Below, one piece after another: positions 33,495 to 41,655 of a stretch of DNA of 64,000 nucleotides. The translations under genes were made by a program, and so were the position numbers. The notes beneath the pieces are model-generated. The model saw only the letters and a program-made list of their open reading frames with translations. It searched no databases and was not told the origin of the DNA. The stretch lies in assembly GCF_000429705.1 (NCBI RefSeq), contig NZ_KE386941.1:620001-684000 (forward strand), in the 5' to 3' direction. This stretch comes from Alteribacter aurantiacus DSM 18675. GTDB lineage: Bacteria; Bacillota; Bacilli; Bacillales; Salisediminibacteriaceae. The first letter of the stretch is position 1. The number at the start of each line of letters is the position of its first letter.

Positions 33495-34600
33495 TTGTAC
33501 ACTCTTCCTTTCCAACTAAACCCTTTTTTGAACATACCTAAGTAAGTGGAGTACCATAATAAGCTAATCATGAGAATTGCTGAAAAGGGCATTAAAAATG
33601 ATAGCCACCATTTCTGCCCTGTTGCCCAATCGACTGTACCTTTTTGAAGGACTCCTACTACATAAGGAAGCATGTATACAAGCGGCAATACACCACTTAG
33701 TGATAAAAGGAGTAAGCCAAGAGGTGCGACGTATAATAGGCTGTATGTGATGCTTAGAACGATTACGAGGGAAAGAGAACGCCCAAGGCCCGGAAACATG
33801 TTCTTTGCAAACCCTTCCCACACTTCCCTATTGGAGTGGTACATGTCACAAGAGACGAGGGACGTAATGTTTGATAGCTTCACTCGGTAGCCGGATTTTT
33901 TGACTTGTCTTGAAATATGAACGTCTTCTACCAAGGAATTCTTCACGGACTCGTGCCCCCCAATGCGATCATAAGAGGCTCTTCTAAACATCATGAACGC
34001 CCCGTGAGCAGCAGTGGCTGCCGTATAGGTGGTCTTGTTTGAAAGAAGTACAGGTAAATGAAAATGGACAACAAAGTGTTGAAGGGGAACTAGAAGATGA
34101 CCTAACATACCATGAACGGGATTTTTAGGAAAGCCTGTGATGAGACCGGTATTTTGGTCAAACTCCTCTATCATGGCTTCAATTGTAGAAGGGGCTATGG
34201 TCACATCTGCATCCATGAACAAAGCAAACTCACCATCCCCGTGTTTGGATAATTGGTGGCATGCATGAACCTTTCCAACCCATTCTTTAGGTAACTCAAT
34301 TCCTTGTAAAAGAGTGAAGCGAGAATCGGTACGGATGAATGTTTTCAATAAGGCGTGTGTGTTATCAGTAGAACCATCGTCTAACAAATAAATGGAAAGG
34401 TTCGGATACGTTAGTTTTTTTAGATTTTCAATCAATGACTCTACATGTCGCTCTTCGTTCCGAAGAGGAATGTAGAGGTTTACTGTTGGATAGGAGACAT
34501 CCGATGAAAGGTTTTTTTGTGTGATTTTAGGAAGGCTAATCGTATTTATTATCGTGAGTATGAGACTGAATAATAGTAAAGTCAATAGTAAGTAAAGCAT
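33491..34600 (-). CDS. CrtQ-like glycosyltransferase (GT2)
   Basis: A 369-residue family 2 glycosyltransferase with an N-terminal membrane anchor (residues 1-20), the GT-A core VNLYIPLRNEERHVESLI, LLDDGSTDNT, the metal-binding FMDADVTI, the ED motif LVEDVHISRQ, and two or three C-terminal membrane helices (about 275-345). CrtQ in S. aureus glucosylates diaponeurosporenoate; the same role is likely here. AGGGAGGG precedes ATG 34600. The gene overlaps its crtP-like neighbour by 4 nt and follows the acyltransferase by 15 nt. Confidence 0.85.
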   Translation of the reverse strand: MLYLLLTLLLFSLILTIINTISLPKITQKNLSSDVSYPTVNLYIPLRNEERHVESLIENLKKLTYPNLSIYLLDDGSTDNTHALLKTFIRTDSRFTLLQGIELPKEWVGKVHACHQLSKHGDGEFALFMDADVTIAPSTIEAMIEEFDQNTGLITGFPKNPVHGMLGHLLVPLQHFVVHFHLPVLLSNKTTYTAATAAHGAFMMFRRASYDRIGGHESVKNSLVEDVHISRQVKKSGYRVKLSNITSLVSCDMYHSNREVWEGFAKNMFPGLGRSLSLVIVLSITYSLLYVAPLGLLLLSLSGVLPLVYMLPYVVGVLQKGTVDWATGQKWWLSFLMPFSAILMISLLWYSTYLGMFKKGFSWKGRVYK

Positions 34601-34615
34601 CCATCGCCCTCCCTG

Positions 34616-35329
34616 TTAACGCCGGGTGAATTTTTGTTTGACCCCGTACCAACGATCACCGATTGTCTTTTGTTCTTTTATTAGTGGGGTGAACCCCTTT
34701 GTGTTTTCAGTAACTACAGCGTCTTTCAAACTCTCAAGTTGGTTTATCATGGTTTGCTCGAGGGTCTGTGTAAGGACTGTTCGGTCAGTTGTCTCCATTA
34801 AAGAAATAGAAGGACCGATATGAATGTAAAATTCCGGGTACTGACCGTGGAGTAAGCCGTGATAAAACGTGATGGGAACAACATCGCAAGCTTCGGCTTT
34901 TTGTACAAGGTAGCTGGCTCCATGTTGAAAATGGAGGGGACGAATGTCCACGTGACGTTCTTCTCCTTGGGGAAAAAGGTACAGTGCTTTCCCTTCGTCA
35001 AGGAGTTTGGCAGCCTTTTTCAATGATCTTAGCACAGAGGTATAGGAAGAAGAGTTGATCGGGAAGGCTCCAAGTTTCTTAAAGAAAGGGAACTTCGTGA
35101 GCCCTTCTTCACTCATGAGGGCATATCCATCCTGCTTTAACACGTGTCGATTTAAGTGAAATAACACTAAACTGTCCCACCAAGAACTGTGGTTGATATA
35201 AAAGAGAACACCTCTTTTAGAAGAGGTGGGAGTCCAATCATTTTTTACTTGGACACTTTGAAAATGCTTGGTTAGTAATCTTTTATTATAGACGGAAAAC
35301 AACGATTCAAATTGAGGCTTCTTTTCCAT
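34616..35329 (-). CDS. PlsC-like acyltransferase for glycosyl carotenoid
   Basis: A 237-residue lysophospholipid-acyltransferase-fold enzyme. Catalytic NHSSWWD (H-x4-D) lies near residue 50, FPQGEERH near 130 is the acyl acceptor/phosphate motif, and PITFYHGLL is motif IV. It has no clear membrane helix. S. aureus uses the unrelated CrtO for acylation of the sugar; this PlsC-type enzyme probably replaces it by adding a fatty acid to the glucosyl group. I start at ATG 35329, with AGGAG 9 nt upstream; the ORF reaches further but overlaps the preceding gene. The remaining overlap is 23 nt. Confidence 0.8.
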   Translation of the reverse strand: MEKKPQFESLFSVYNKRLLTKHFQSVQVKNDWTPTSSKRGVLFYINHSSWWDSLVLFHLNRHVLKQDGYALMSEEGLTKFPFFKKLGAFPINSSSYTSVLRSLKKAAKLLDEGKALYLFPQGEERHVDIRPLHFQHGASYLVQKAEACDVVPITFYHGLLHGQYPEFYIHIGPSISLMETTDRTVLTQTLEQTMINQLESLKDAVVTENTKGFTPLIKEQKTIGDRWYGVKQKFTRR

Positions 35330-36116
35330 TGTGCACCGCTCCTGTGCGCTTTTTTCGTAAGAGAAAGTCGACCGTATATACAATTGCCAAACAACACGCT
35401 GAGACAATCCCAGCAAGAATCAATCCGTTTACAAGGGCCACAATCACAAACATCATTGTCATCAAAAAGTAAAGCCAGCGCATGTTTGTGTGCCAGTAGG
35501 AGTCAGAACTAGTAAGCCACTGGCCATTTTTCCTACCTAGAGCAAAAATAATGGTGTGTAAAACGAAAGAAAGGACAAACCATCCCAGGAAATTCGAGAA
35601 GGGAATATCATAATAAAGTCCTCCTTCAAGCCATACCCAGTACTCCTTGACTTCATATGCAACAGGATCAATGATCAAGTCTATACTTGTTGCTACTAAC
35701 GCTCCGTATAAAGTGTAAACGAGAAAAGCAAATTTGCCGACAAACGCGCTTAAAAGCTTTGCGAAAACGTGTGATGTTCCAATAACCATAACCCAAGCGA
35801 ACCCAATCGTAATTGGTACGCCAATGATTTTAGGGCCAAAATCCGTTTTATATACGTAATCTCCAAAAAACAATCCAGTAGCGACACCGATCGACTCGAT
35901 CACCATGGACAAGACAAACACGGTTAAGATAAAGAAAAGCCCGAGCGTTTTTTTATATGTACGATAAAAAAACATCATAGCCAAAAGACCACTTGTGATT
36001 AAAAAGACAACATTTGCCCATTCTAACCATGGAGGTACCAAGTCGAAGCTTAACAAAACAACCCCACATCCATACCAAACGATAAAAAACCGAAATAAGT
36101 ATTGATCAATACCCAT
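35307..36116 (-). CDS. CruF-like (DUF422) carotenoid hydratase, membrane protein
   Basis: A 269-residue protein with seven or eight membrane helices and the family signature VIESIGVATGLFFGDYVY, then SIDLIIDPVAYEVKEYWVW and PFSNFLGWF. These match DUF422/CruF carotenoid 1,2-hydratases, which add water to the end of an acyclic carotenoid chain. S. aureus has no such gene, so the product here is probably a 5-hydroxy-5,6-dihydro C30 acid rather than staphyloxanthin. GGGAGG precedes ATG 36116. First gene of the right-arm operon. Confidence 0.82.
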   Translation of the reverse strand: MGIDQYLFRFFIVWYGCGVVLLSFDLVPPWLEWANVVFLITSGLLAMMFFYRTYKKTLGLFFILTVFVLSMVIESIGVATGLFFGDYVYKTDFGPKIIGVPITIGFAWVMVIGTSHVFAKLLSAFVGKFAFLVYTLYGALVATSIDLIIDPVAYEVKEYWVWLEGGLYYDIPFSNFLGWFVLSFVLHTIIFALGRKNGQWLTSSDSYWHTNMRWLYFLMTMMFVIVALVNGLILAGIVSACCLAIVYTVDFLLRKKRTGAVHNGKEASI

Positions 36117-36354
36117 GATGTAAACCTCCCAAAGCATATAGTTAATGGCCCAAACAATACAAAATAATCGTGAAAAGATCTTAGAGTTAGAAAGATCTAC
36201 TGGGGCTCTCTAAGTATATCTAAAAGTAAAAAGGCTGTACAATCATTTGAAATTTTTTGTACAAATCTAATGATTGAGCCGATTTCTTGATGTATATACA
36301 ACGCTTCGATACGATGAATGTGAAAGAAGACTTTACATAAAAGGAGAAAACAAA

Positions 36355-37221
36355 ATGGAACGAATTCGACTAATAGCAACAGATATGGATGGAACATTAC
36401 TAAACAGTGAGCGAAAAATCTCAGAAGGGAATATTGAAGCGATTAAGTATGCACAGTCTAAAGGAGTCGAGGTGGTTGTGGCTACAGGTAGAGATTTTAC
36501 AGAAGCCATTGAACCGTTGAAGGAAGCAGGTATTCGCCTCCCCCTTATTTGTGTAAATGGTGCTGAAAGGAGAAATGCGAACGGTGACATTGAATCCAAA
36601 ACGCCATTAACGTACGATCTCTACTCAAAAATGAAAGCCATTTTAAAAGAGGAAGAGGTTTATTACGAATTGTATACAGAGAAAGGGTCTTATACGGAAA
36701 ATCCGAAAAAAGGGATCGATATCGTTGTAAACATTATGATGAGCACAGGGGAATTCGAATCGTACGATGAGGTAATGAAGCTCGCTGAAGAACGATTCCA
36801 AGAAGGAGCAATTAATCTCGTTTCCGATTATGAAGAGATACTAAAGGACAATGTTGAAATCTATAAGCTTCTTGCCTTTTCGGAAAACGACGAAAGCCGA
36901 ATGCGAGCCAAGGAAAAGCTTGAAGACTTGGGTGAGGTAACAGTGAGTGCTTCAGCATCGGAAAACTTGGAGATTACACACCTCGATGCAACAAAAGGAG
37001 AAGCGTTAAAAAGCTTGGCAGAAACGTTGAAGGTTCCACTAGAAGAAACAATGGCACTAGGGGATAACTTGAATGACATTTCCATGTTGGAAGTCGTCGG
37101 TACTCCTGTAGCTATGGCGAACGGAGTTAGGGAAGTAAAAGACATCAGTTCGTTTACAACAGATGAGAATACTGCTGATGGTGTAGCTAAGGCCATATAT
37201 AAGGTTCTTGGTAAAGAGTAG
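36355..37221 (+). CDS. Cof-type HAD-IIB sugar phosphatase
   Basis: A 288-residue haloacid-dehalogenase family phosphatase. Motif I is ATDMDGTLL (nucleophile Asp), motif II VVATGR, motif III the Lys in ATKGEAL, and motif IV LGDNLNDISM. The cap (about residues 85-190) is of the C2B type. Such enzymes hydrolyse sugar or flavin phosphates with broad specificity. I start at ATG 36355 after AAGGAG; the ORF to 36274 has no site. The gene stands alone, divergent from the carotenoid operon. Confidence 0.9.
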   Translation: MERIRLIATDMDGTLLNSERKISEGNIEAIKYAQSKGVEVVVATGRDFTEAIEPLKEAGIRLPLICVNGAERRNANGDIESKTPLTYDLYSKMKAILKEEEVYYELYTEKGSYTENPKKGIDIVVNIMMSTGEFESYDEVMKLAEERFQEGAINLVSDYEEILKDNVEIYKLLAFSENDESRMRAKEKLEDLGEVTVSASASENLEITHLDATKGEALKSLAETLKVPLEETMALGDNLNDISMLEVVGTPVAMANGVREVKDISSFTTDENTADGVAKAIYKVLGKE

Positions 37222-37433
37222 AAGTGTCTTGAAGATCTGCGCTCTTGGGTGGGTTTGTGGTGGTTATAGAGCTAAGCCGTTAATTGTAGTGGCCACCCGT
37301 CAATCGCATAAACCAAGAGGTGAATGCTCAGTTTAAAGCCGTTAAAAATGGTTTCTAAGCCGCCGATCACCCAGCAAAAGCATCAAAAGTAATTCTATCC
37401 ATAAGAGGATTGAGTTACATGCAAAAAAACGTA

Positions 37434-37472
37434 AAACAGCCAATGGAATGGCGATCATTCCATTGGCTGTTT
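37434..37472 (-). terminator. Terminator of the xpt-permease operon
   Basis: AAACAGCCAATGGAATG pairs perfectly with CATTCCATTGGCTGTTT. On the minus strand a T-rich stretch (TTTTTTT within ten bases) follows. Confidence 0.85.
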
Positions 37473-37476
37473 GATA

Positions 37477-38994
37477 TTATGCTGCTTCTACTTTTGATGA
37501 ACTCTTTTCATTTTTTAAAACACGGACATCTTTTAAATGATAAGCGCCGAGAAAGGCACCTACGAGGACGTATCCAAGGGCAAAGTCTGTAGCTGCTCCT
37601 ATTCCTATCCCCGGAGCGTGCATAAATCCGAAGAAACTAAGGGCTGCTGCAACGGTAGAAAAGTAGGCGCCCCGCTTGAAATCGTTATCGATAATACAAA
37701 CGGTGATGGCTCCAAGGAGGATACCAGTAAACATCGCTCCTTCACCAAGAGGGACAATGCCTGATGACAGGTCATTCAAAACAGCCCCTGCATCATTGTT
37801 AAAACGAGTCATTAAATAGTTTGCAAAATACGGGAGCATGGCTATCGCCACAGCAGGATAGTATTTCTGTTCATTTTTCCCAAATGCTGTAGAAACCATT
37901 GAAATTCCTACAAAAACTAGGATAGGTGCTACAACAGCAACAGGAATGATTGCGGAAAGCGCTGCGATGATTCCAAAAGAAGCAGCCAAGAAAAACACAG
38001 CAGCGTTTAGGATACTGTACCCCCTGCCGGCATTCATCCATTTAGCACCGACTGTGGCAATGTAAACCGTAGTTGGAAAGAGTCCGCCAAACAAAGCCCC
38101 GAGCATTGTTCCAACGCCATCTACAGCCTGACACTCGGAAACGTTGTAATTGTCTCCTTCTGCTTTCATCGCTTCTACATTGTTCATTGTTTCAATCGCG
38201 TTGTAAATCGTAATTGGAAGAATGACAGCAAGAAGGGCAATCATGCTGCCGAATAAGAAGCCAAATCCTTCAAAAGCAGCTAACGTAGGGAAAATGGGAT
38301 AAAACCCTAGGTGAGAGGCACCTTCTCGAACCGCACCCCATTCAGCGTAGCCAAGAGTAAAAGCAAGTCCTGTTCCAATTACAATGGCAAACAAAGAAGC
38401 AGGAATCTTAAATGGTAAACTCACTTTTCCGACAATGCCCAATAAAATGACTGCGAGGACAAACAAGCCGACTACAGGCATCTCAAGAGTGTTAAACAAC
38501 ATTTCTCCAGCGATAAATGTAAGGGCAACGCCGGCCAATGCACCAAGCATCGCGGCTCTTGGGAGTGTGCGCTGAAGCCATTTCCCCGTAAAACTTGCGA
38601 GCAACTCGATAAGCCCGCTTAAAAAACAGGCTGCTAATGCAATTTTCCATGCCAATTCTGGATCTCCTGTAATTGCGTTTGCAGGAAGTAAAACGCCGAA
38701 TAAGAACACAAACATGACAGGCGTGCTAATTCCGTAAGAGAGGGCCGTTACATTTGTTCGACCTTCCTTTTGTGCAAGGCGATTTGCCATGTATGCGTAA
38801 TACAGGTTTCCGAAAATAACGGCCACCGCAGCACCAGGAATGACTTTACCGAACACAAGAGAAGCGGGGAAACCCATGCCGAGCATCGTGACGGAAATGA
38901 TGACAAAATTGGCAAGGTTATTTTGAAACAAGGCGAAAAAAGCATCGATATCTTCTCTTTTAAACCAAGGGTAGTGTACCGACTGTTGAGCCAT
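37477..38994 (-). CDS. NCS2/AzgA-like purine permease
   Basis: A 505-residue carrier with about 12-14 hydrophobic segments. Motifs include LSYGISTPVMFVF near residue 85, PRAAMLGALAGVALTFIAGE, and AIETMNNVEAMKAEGDNYNV with GALFGGLFPTTVYI, the NCS2 substrate loop. B. subtilis pairs xpt with the UraA-type xanthine permease PbuX; this carrier is instead closer to the AzgA (guanine/hypoxanthine/adenine) branch, so the substrate need not be xanthine. It starts 1 nt after the xpt stop codon, with GGAGGTG inside the end of xpt. Confidence 0.82.
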   Translation of the reverse strand: MAQQSVHYPWFKREDIDAFFALFQNNLANFVIISVTMLGMGFPASLVFGKVIPGAAVAVIFGNLYYAYMANRLAQKEGRTNVTALSYGISTPVMFVFLFGVLLPANAITGDPELAWKIALAACFLSGLIELLASFTGKWLQRTLPRAAMLGALAGVALTFIAGEMLFNTLEMPVVGLFVLAVILLGIVGKVSLPFKIPASLFAIVIGTGLAFTLGYAEWGAVREGASHLGFYPIFPTLAAFEGFGFLFGSMIALLAVILPITIYNAIETMNNVEAMKAEGDNYNVSECQAVDGVGTMLGALFGGLFPTTVYIATVGAKWMNAGRGYSILNAAVFFLAASFGIIAALSAIIPVAVVAPILVFVGISMVSTAFGKNEQKYYPAVAIAMLPYFANYLMTRFNNDAGAVLNDLSSGIVPLGEGAMFTGILLGAITVCIIDNDFKRGAYFSTVAAALSFFGFMHAPGIGIGAATDFALGYVLVGAFLGAYHLKDVRVLKNEKSSSKVEAA

Positions 38995-38995
38995 G

Positions 38996-39589
38996 TTATT
39001 GCACCTCCGACAAAATGTCATCTACGAATGTGACAGCATGGTTCGATAATGATTCAATGCGGGCAAGAGACTCTACGCGAAGCCCTGCTCCTGTGAGGAG
39101 TGTGCGTCCTGGTTGGAAGGACTTTTCGATTACGATGCCTATACCGGCGATAGAGGCACCTGCATCTTGACATATGGAAGCAAGCCCTAATGCTGCTTGA
39201 CCATTAGCGAGAAAGTCATCAATGATCAAGACGCGATCTTCTTTGTTTAATTTGTCACTAGTCACACTGATCGCTTGATGAGTCTCCTTTGTAAAGGAGT
39301 AAACGTTAGCTGTATACACTTCAGCGTTCATCGTAAGTGATTTTTGTTTTCTAGCGAAAACTAAAGGACACTTTAAGTAAAGGGCTGCCATCAAAGACGG
39401 AGCGATCCCGGAGGATTCAATAGTAAGTATTTTTGTGATGTTGTCTTGACTGAAACGAGCAGCGAATTCCTTTCCGATTTCATCCATTAGTACGGGATCG
39501 ATTCCGTGGTTTAAAAACGCGTCTACTTTCAAGACGCCGTCGGAAAGTACGACACCTTTGGTTTTGATTGCTTGTTTTAATTGCTCCAT
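38996..39589 (-). CDS. xpt: Xanthine phosphoribosyltransferase
   Basis: A 197-residue type I PRTase like B. subtilis Xpt. The PRPP-binding loop is RVLIIDDFLANGQAALGL (residues about 122-140), preceded by the flexible loop at 77-95 (FARKQKSLTMN). LSDGVLKVDAFLNHGIDP and IESSGIAPSLMAALY are also as in Xpt. It makes XMP from xanthine and PRPP. AGGAGG precedes ATG 39589. Expression should be dually controlled by the PurR boxes (39873-39916) and the guanine riboswitch (39604-39820). Confidence 0.95.
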   Translation of the reverse strand: MEQLKQAIKTKGVVLSDGVLKVDAFLNHGIDPVLMDEIGKEFAARFSQDNITKILTIESSGIAPSLMAALYLKCPLVFARKQKSLTMNAEVYTANVYSFTKETHQAISVTSDKLNKEDRVLIIDDFLANGQAALGLASICQDAGASIAGIGIVIEKSFQPGRTLLTGAGLRVESLARIESLSNHAVTFVDDILSEVQ

Positions 39590-39603
39590 TCTATTTTCCT
39601 CCT

Positions 39604-39820
39604 AAACAATAATAAAGCCCGGTGACCTTTACTTGTAGATACAAGTGAAAGGCGCACCGGGCAGGAGCGTAAAACAGCTTAAAATGGACACATACATCCC
39701 AAGAAAAGAGGGTAAAGTAAGGTAGTCCATTATTAACCATTGCCTTTTCACTCGTAGTCAAACAATTTACGGTTGTTTGGTAGAAACTTGTGAGCCATAT
39801 TCTCACCGTTATACGAGTAT
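39604..39820 (-). promoter_or_regulatory. Guanine-class purine riboswitch with terminator
   Basis: On the minus strand from 39820: P1 ACTCGT, the J1/2 sequence AGAATATGG (slightly variant), TTTCTACC, loop 3 CCGTAAAT, and GACTACGAGT closing P1. The specificity base after GA is C (39757), predicting guanine/hypoxanthine rather than adenine. Downstream a long stem, GCCCGGTG...CACCGGGC (39617-39662), is followed by TTTATTATTGTTT and acts as the terminator. It gives transcriptional OFF control of xpt and the permease. The 460-nt gap before crr otherwise holds only PurR boxes and promoter sequences. Confidence 0.95.
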
Positions 39821-39834
39821 TTTTAAAACGAATG

Positions 39835-39916
39835 CCCTGATTATAACACAGGTTTTTAAAGAAAACAGCTGAATATCCGAACTTTTTTAAATGGATAATT
39901 ATGTTTGTTCGTGTTT
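39835..39916 (-). promoter_or_regulatory. PurR operator pair and promoter of xpt
   Basis: PurBox 1, ATATCCGAACTTT (39873-39885), matches AWWWCCGAACWWT fully. A reversed second box, TTTGTTCGTGTTT (39904-39916), lies 18 nt away. On the minus strand TATAAT (about 39840-39835) is the -10, with start near 39830, so the boxes cover about -43 to -86 as in B. subtilis PurR operons. Confidence 0.78.
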
Positions 39917-40052
39917 TGCGGAAGTATAGTGTTTGGACGTATCTATGTACGGGTAAAAAATGTTTTACAAACCCACCATTTATCGTTTAAACTATATCAT
40001 TGCGTGGAACATGTACATACAAATGAAAAAACATGAAAGAAAGGTGATTAAT

Positions 40053-40586
40053 ATGTTAAAGAAATTATTTGGTCTTGATAAGAAGGAAGAGAAAAAGCCG
40101 GAAGTTCAAATGCCTGAAGCGGACGGGAAAGATGTTGTCGTATCTCCGATTACAGGAAAAGCTGTGGCATTGTCTGAAGTACCGGACCCAACATTTGCTG
40201 AAAAGATGATGGGAGACGGCCTTGCAATTCAACCGAGTGAAGGAACGGTTGTGTCCCCTGTGCACGGTGAGATCGTACAATTATTCCCTACAAAGCATGC
40301 TATAGGACTTCGCACCGTTAATGGTGTTGAAATCTTGATCCACATTGGTATCGAAACAGTCAACATGCAAGGAGAAGGCTTTGAAGCATTCGTGAAAGAA
40401 GGGGACAAGGTTGCAGCTGGTGACAAATTAATTACGTTTGATATGGACCTTGTTAACGAAAAAGCTGAAAGTACCATTACACCAATCATTATCACTAACG
40501 GCGATGTTGTTAGCGAATTACAAAAAGAGGAAGGCATCGACGTAACGAAAGGCGAAACAACGATCTTTACGATTACAACAAAATAA
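40053..40586 (+). CDS. crr: PTS glucose-type EIIA protein
   Basis: A 177-residue soluble EIIA-Glc. The phospho-acceptor is His97 in VEILIHIGIETVNM, with partner His82 in FPTKHAIGL. SPITGKAVAL and SPVHGEIVQL are the usual beta-sandwich strands. It passes phosphate from HPr to a glucose-family EIIBC. The single-domain form is like B. subtilis YpqE. I start at ATG 40053 after AAAGGTGAT; the ORF to 39960 adds a leader with no site. No EIIB or EIIC gene is in the window, and it is a single-gene unit. Confidence 0.9.
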   Translation: MLKKLFGLDKKEEKKPEVQMPEADGKDVVVSPITGKAVALSEVPDPTFAEKMMGDGLAIQPSEGTVVSPVHGEIVQLFPTKHAIGLRTVNGVEILIHIGIETVNMQGEGFEAFVKEGDKVAAGDKLITFDMDLVNEKAESTITPIIITNGDVVSELQKEEGIDVTKGETTIFTITTK

Positions 40587-40588
40587 AG

Positions 40589-40627
40589 CAACAAAAAAAC
40601 ACCCATCCAAGGGTGTTTTTTTGTTGG
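40589..40627. terminator. Bidirectional terminator
   Basis: CAACAAAAAAACACCC pairs perfectly with GGGTGTTTTTTTGTTG around ATCCAA, between crr and the convergent YcgQ gene. Confidence 0.92.
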
Positions 40628-40643
40628 AGAGAAGTAAGATTCT

Positions 40644-41624
40644 TTACCTAAAGCTAGGATAAACATAAGGACTTTCCGGTTCATCCACTTCGTTCAATAT
40701 AGCATCTGTAATGACAGGAAGGCGGTATCCGTTATATTCACTTGCTTCAATTGTTCCATAGGCGTGAATCCAGGTGTCTTCTTCAATGTCTTTAGCTTCG
40801 TCTGATTGAATGAGTGTCCCATACACACCAGCGTCGGCGGTACAGCATGTCATTGAAAAACGAGCAGCAACTAATTCGTGATCTTCAAAATCGGGTTCTC
40901 GATATGCAAATCCTACAATTTCAATATCTTTACCGATGAATTGGTCCAAGTGAACATCCATTACAGTCATGATATCAAGGTAATTATCCTCAGTAACCGT
41001 AATCACATCCTGGTGCTCAAGCTTGTTAGCCAACTCCTTATAATATTGATCGAACCCTTCTTGGTCGTAAAAGTCTTCGATCGTGTAGTGCTCTTCAAGA
41101 TCCTCTGTGTCAGCCCCTTCACCATTTTCTAATTGTTCCATATAACCTTCCGGGTCATCCAGGTACGCTTCTGCACGATTGGATTTGGTTTCTGTTTCAG
41201 CTGCAGAAGCGGATTGCGTTACAGAGGGAGCATTACCGCTACCATAAGTGATCCCTCTGTTTTGGGCAGCAGAGCTATCGAGGCTTCGATCAGGTAAAAC
41301 AAAGCCTAATAGAACAGGCAAAATAAACACACTGTAAATAGCCAATTTTACCAACGGTGGGCCAGGGATTTGATGGTCATGTCCGCACGAACAAGAAGGA
41401 CCGTGTTCATGGTTGGCTTCTTTTTTTGTACTTCTAAAAATTTGGACTGTCCCTAAAATGAAGAAAGTAACTAATCCGAAGTATACAAAAGGCATCATTT
41501 TAGGTGCAATATAATAAATAATGTTGCCACTGATTGTTAACCACAACATTAAAAGGGCAAAGCCGATTAAAATAATACCCTGTATAAAGGCATGAAAAGA
41601 CGAATCGTAGTGTTTCAAGTGCAT
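40644..41624 (-). CDS. TIGR03943/DUF1980 permease partner (YcgQ-like)
   Basis: A 326-residue membrane protein. Two N-terminal helices (about 12-32, 38-58) are followed by a metal-ligand-like loop EHGPSCSCGHDH (about 74-85), a third helix (about 95-113), a long acidic linker and an extracellular C-terminal domain with FSMTCCTADAGVYGT. The length, the His/Cys loop and the partner gene fit the YcgQ family, which pairs with YcgR permeases. Transport of a metal ion is suspected; it has not been shown for this pair as far as I know. The ribosome binding site AAAGGAGG is close to the ATG. It is co-transcribed with the permease, 31 nt apart. Confidence 0.8.
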   Translation of the reverse strand: MHLKHYDSSFHAFIQGIILIGFALLMLWLTISGNIIYYIAPKMMPFVYFGLVTFFILGTVQIFRSTKKEANHEHGPSCSCGHDHQIPGPPLVKLAIYSVFILPVLLGFVLPDRSLDSSAAQNRGITYGSGNAPSVTQSASAAETETKSNRAEAYLDDPEGYMEQLENGEGADTEDLEEHYTIEDFYDQEGFDQYYKELANKLEHQDVITVTEDNYLDIMTVMDVHLDQFIGKDIEIVGFAYREPDFEDHELVAARFSMTCCTADAGVYGTLIQSDEAKDIEEDTWIHAYGTIEASEYNGYRLPVITDAILNEVDEPESPYVYPSFR

Positions 41625-41655
41625 AACCTCCTTTATGAATGAAAAGCTTTACAGT

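Noticed and set aside
36190..36300. Inverted repeats (AGATCTTAGAG/AAAGATCT and CAATCATT/AATGATTG) between the carotenoid operon and the HAD gene
   Set aside because: Short and imperfect; no recognisable regulator site or terminator, probably promoter-region noise.
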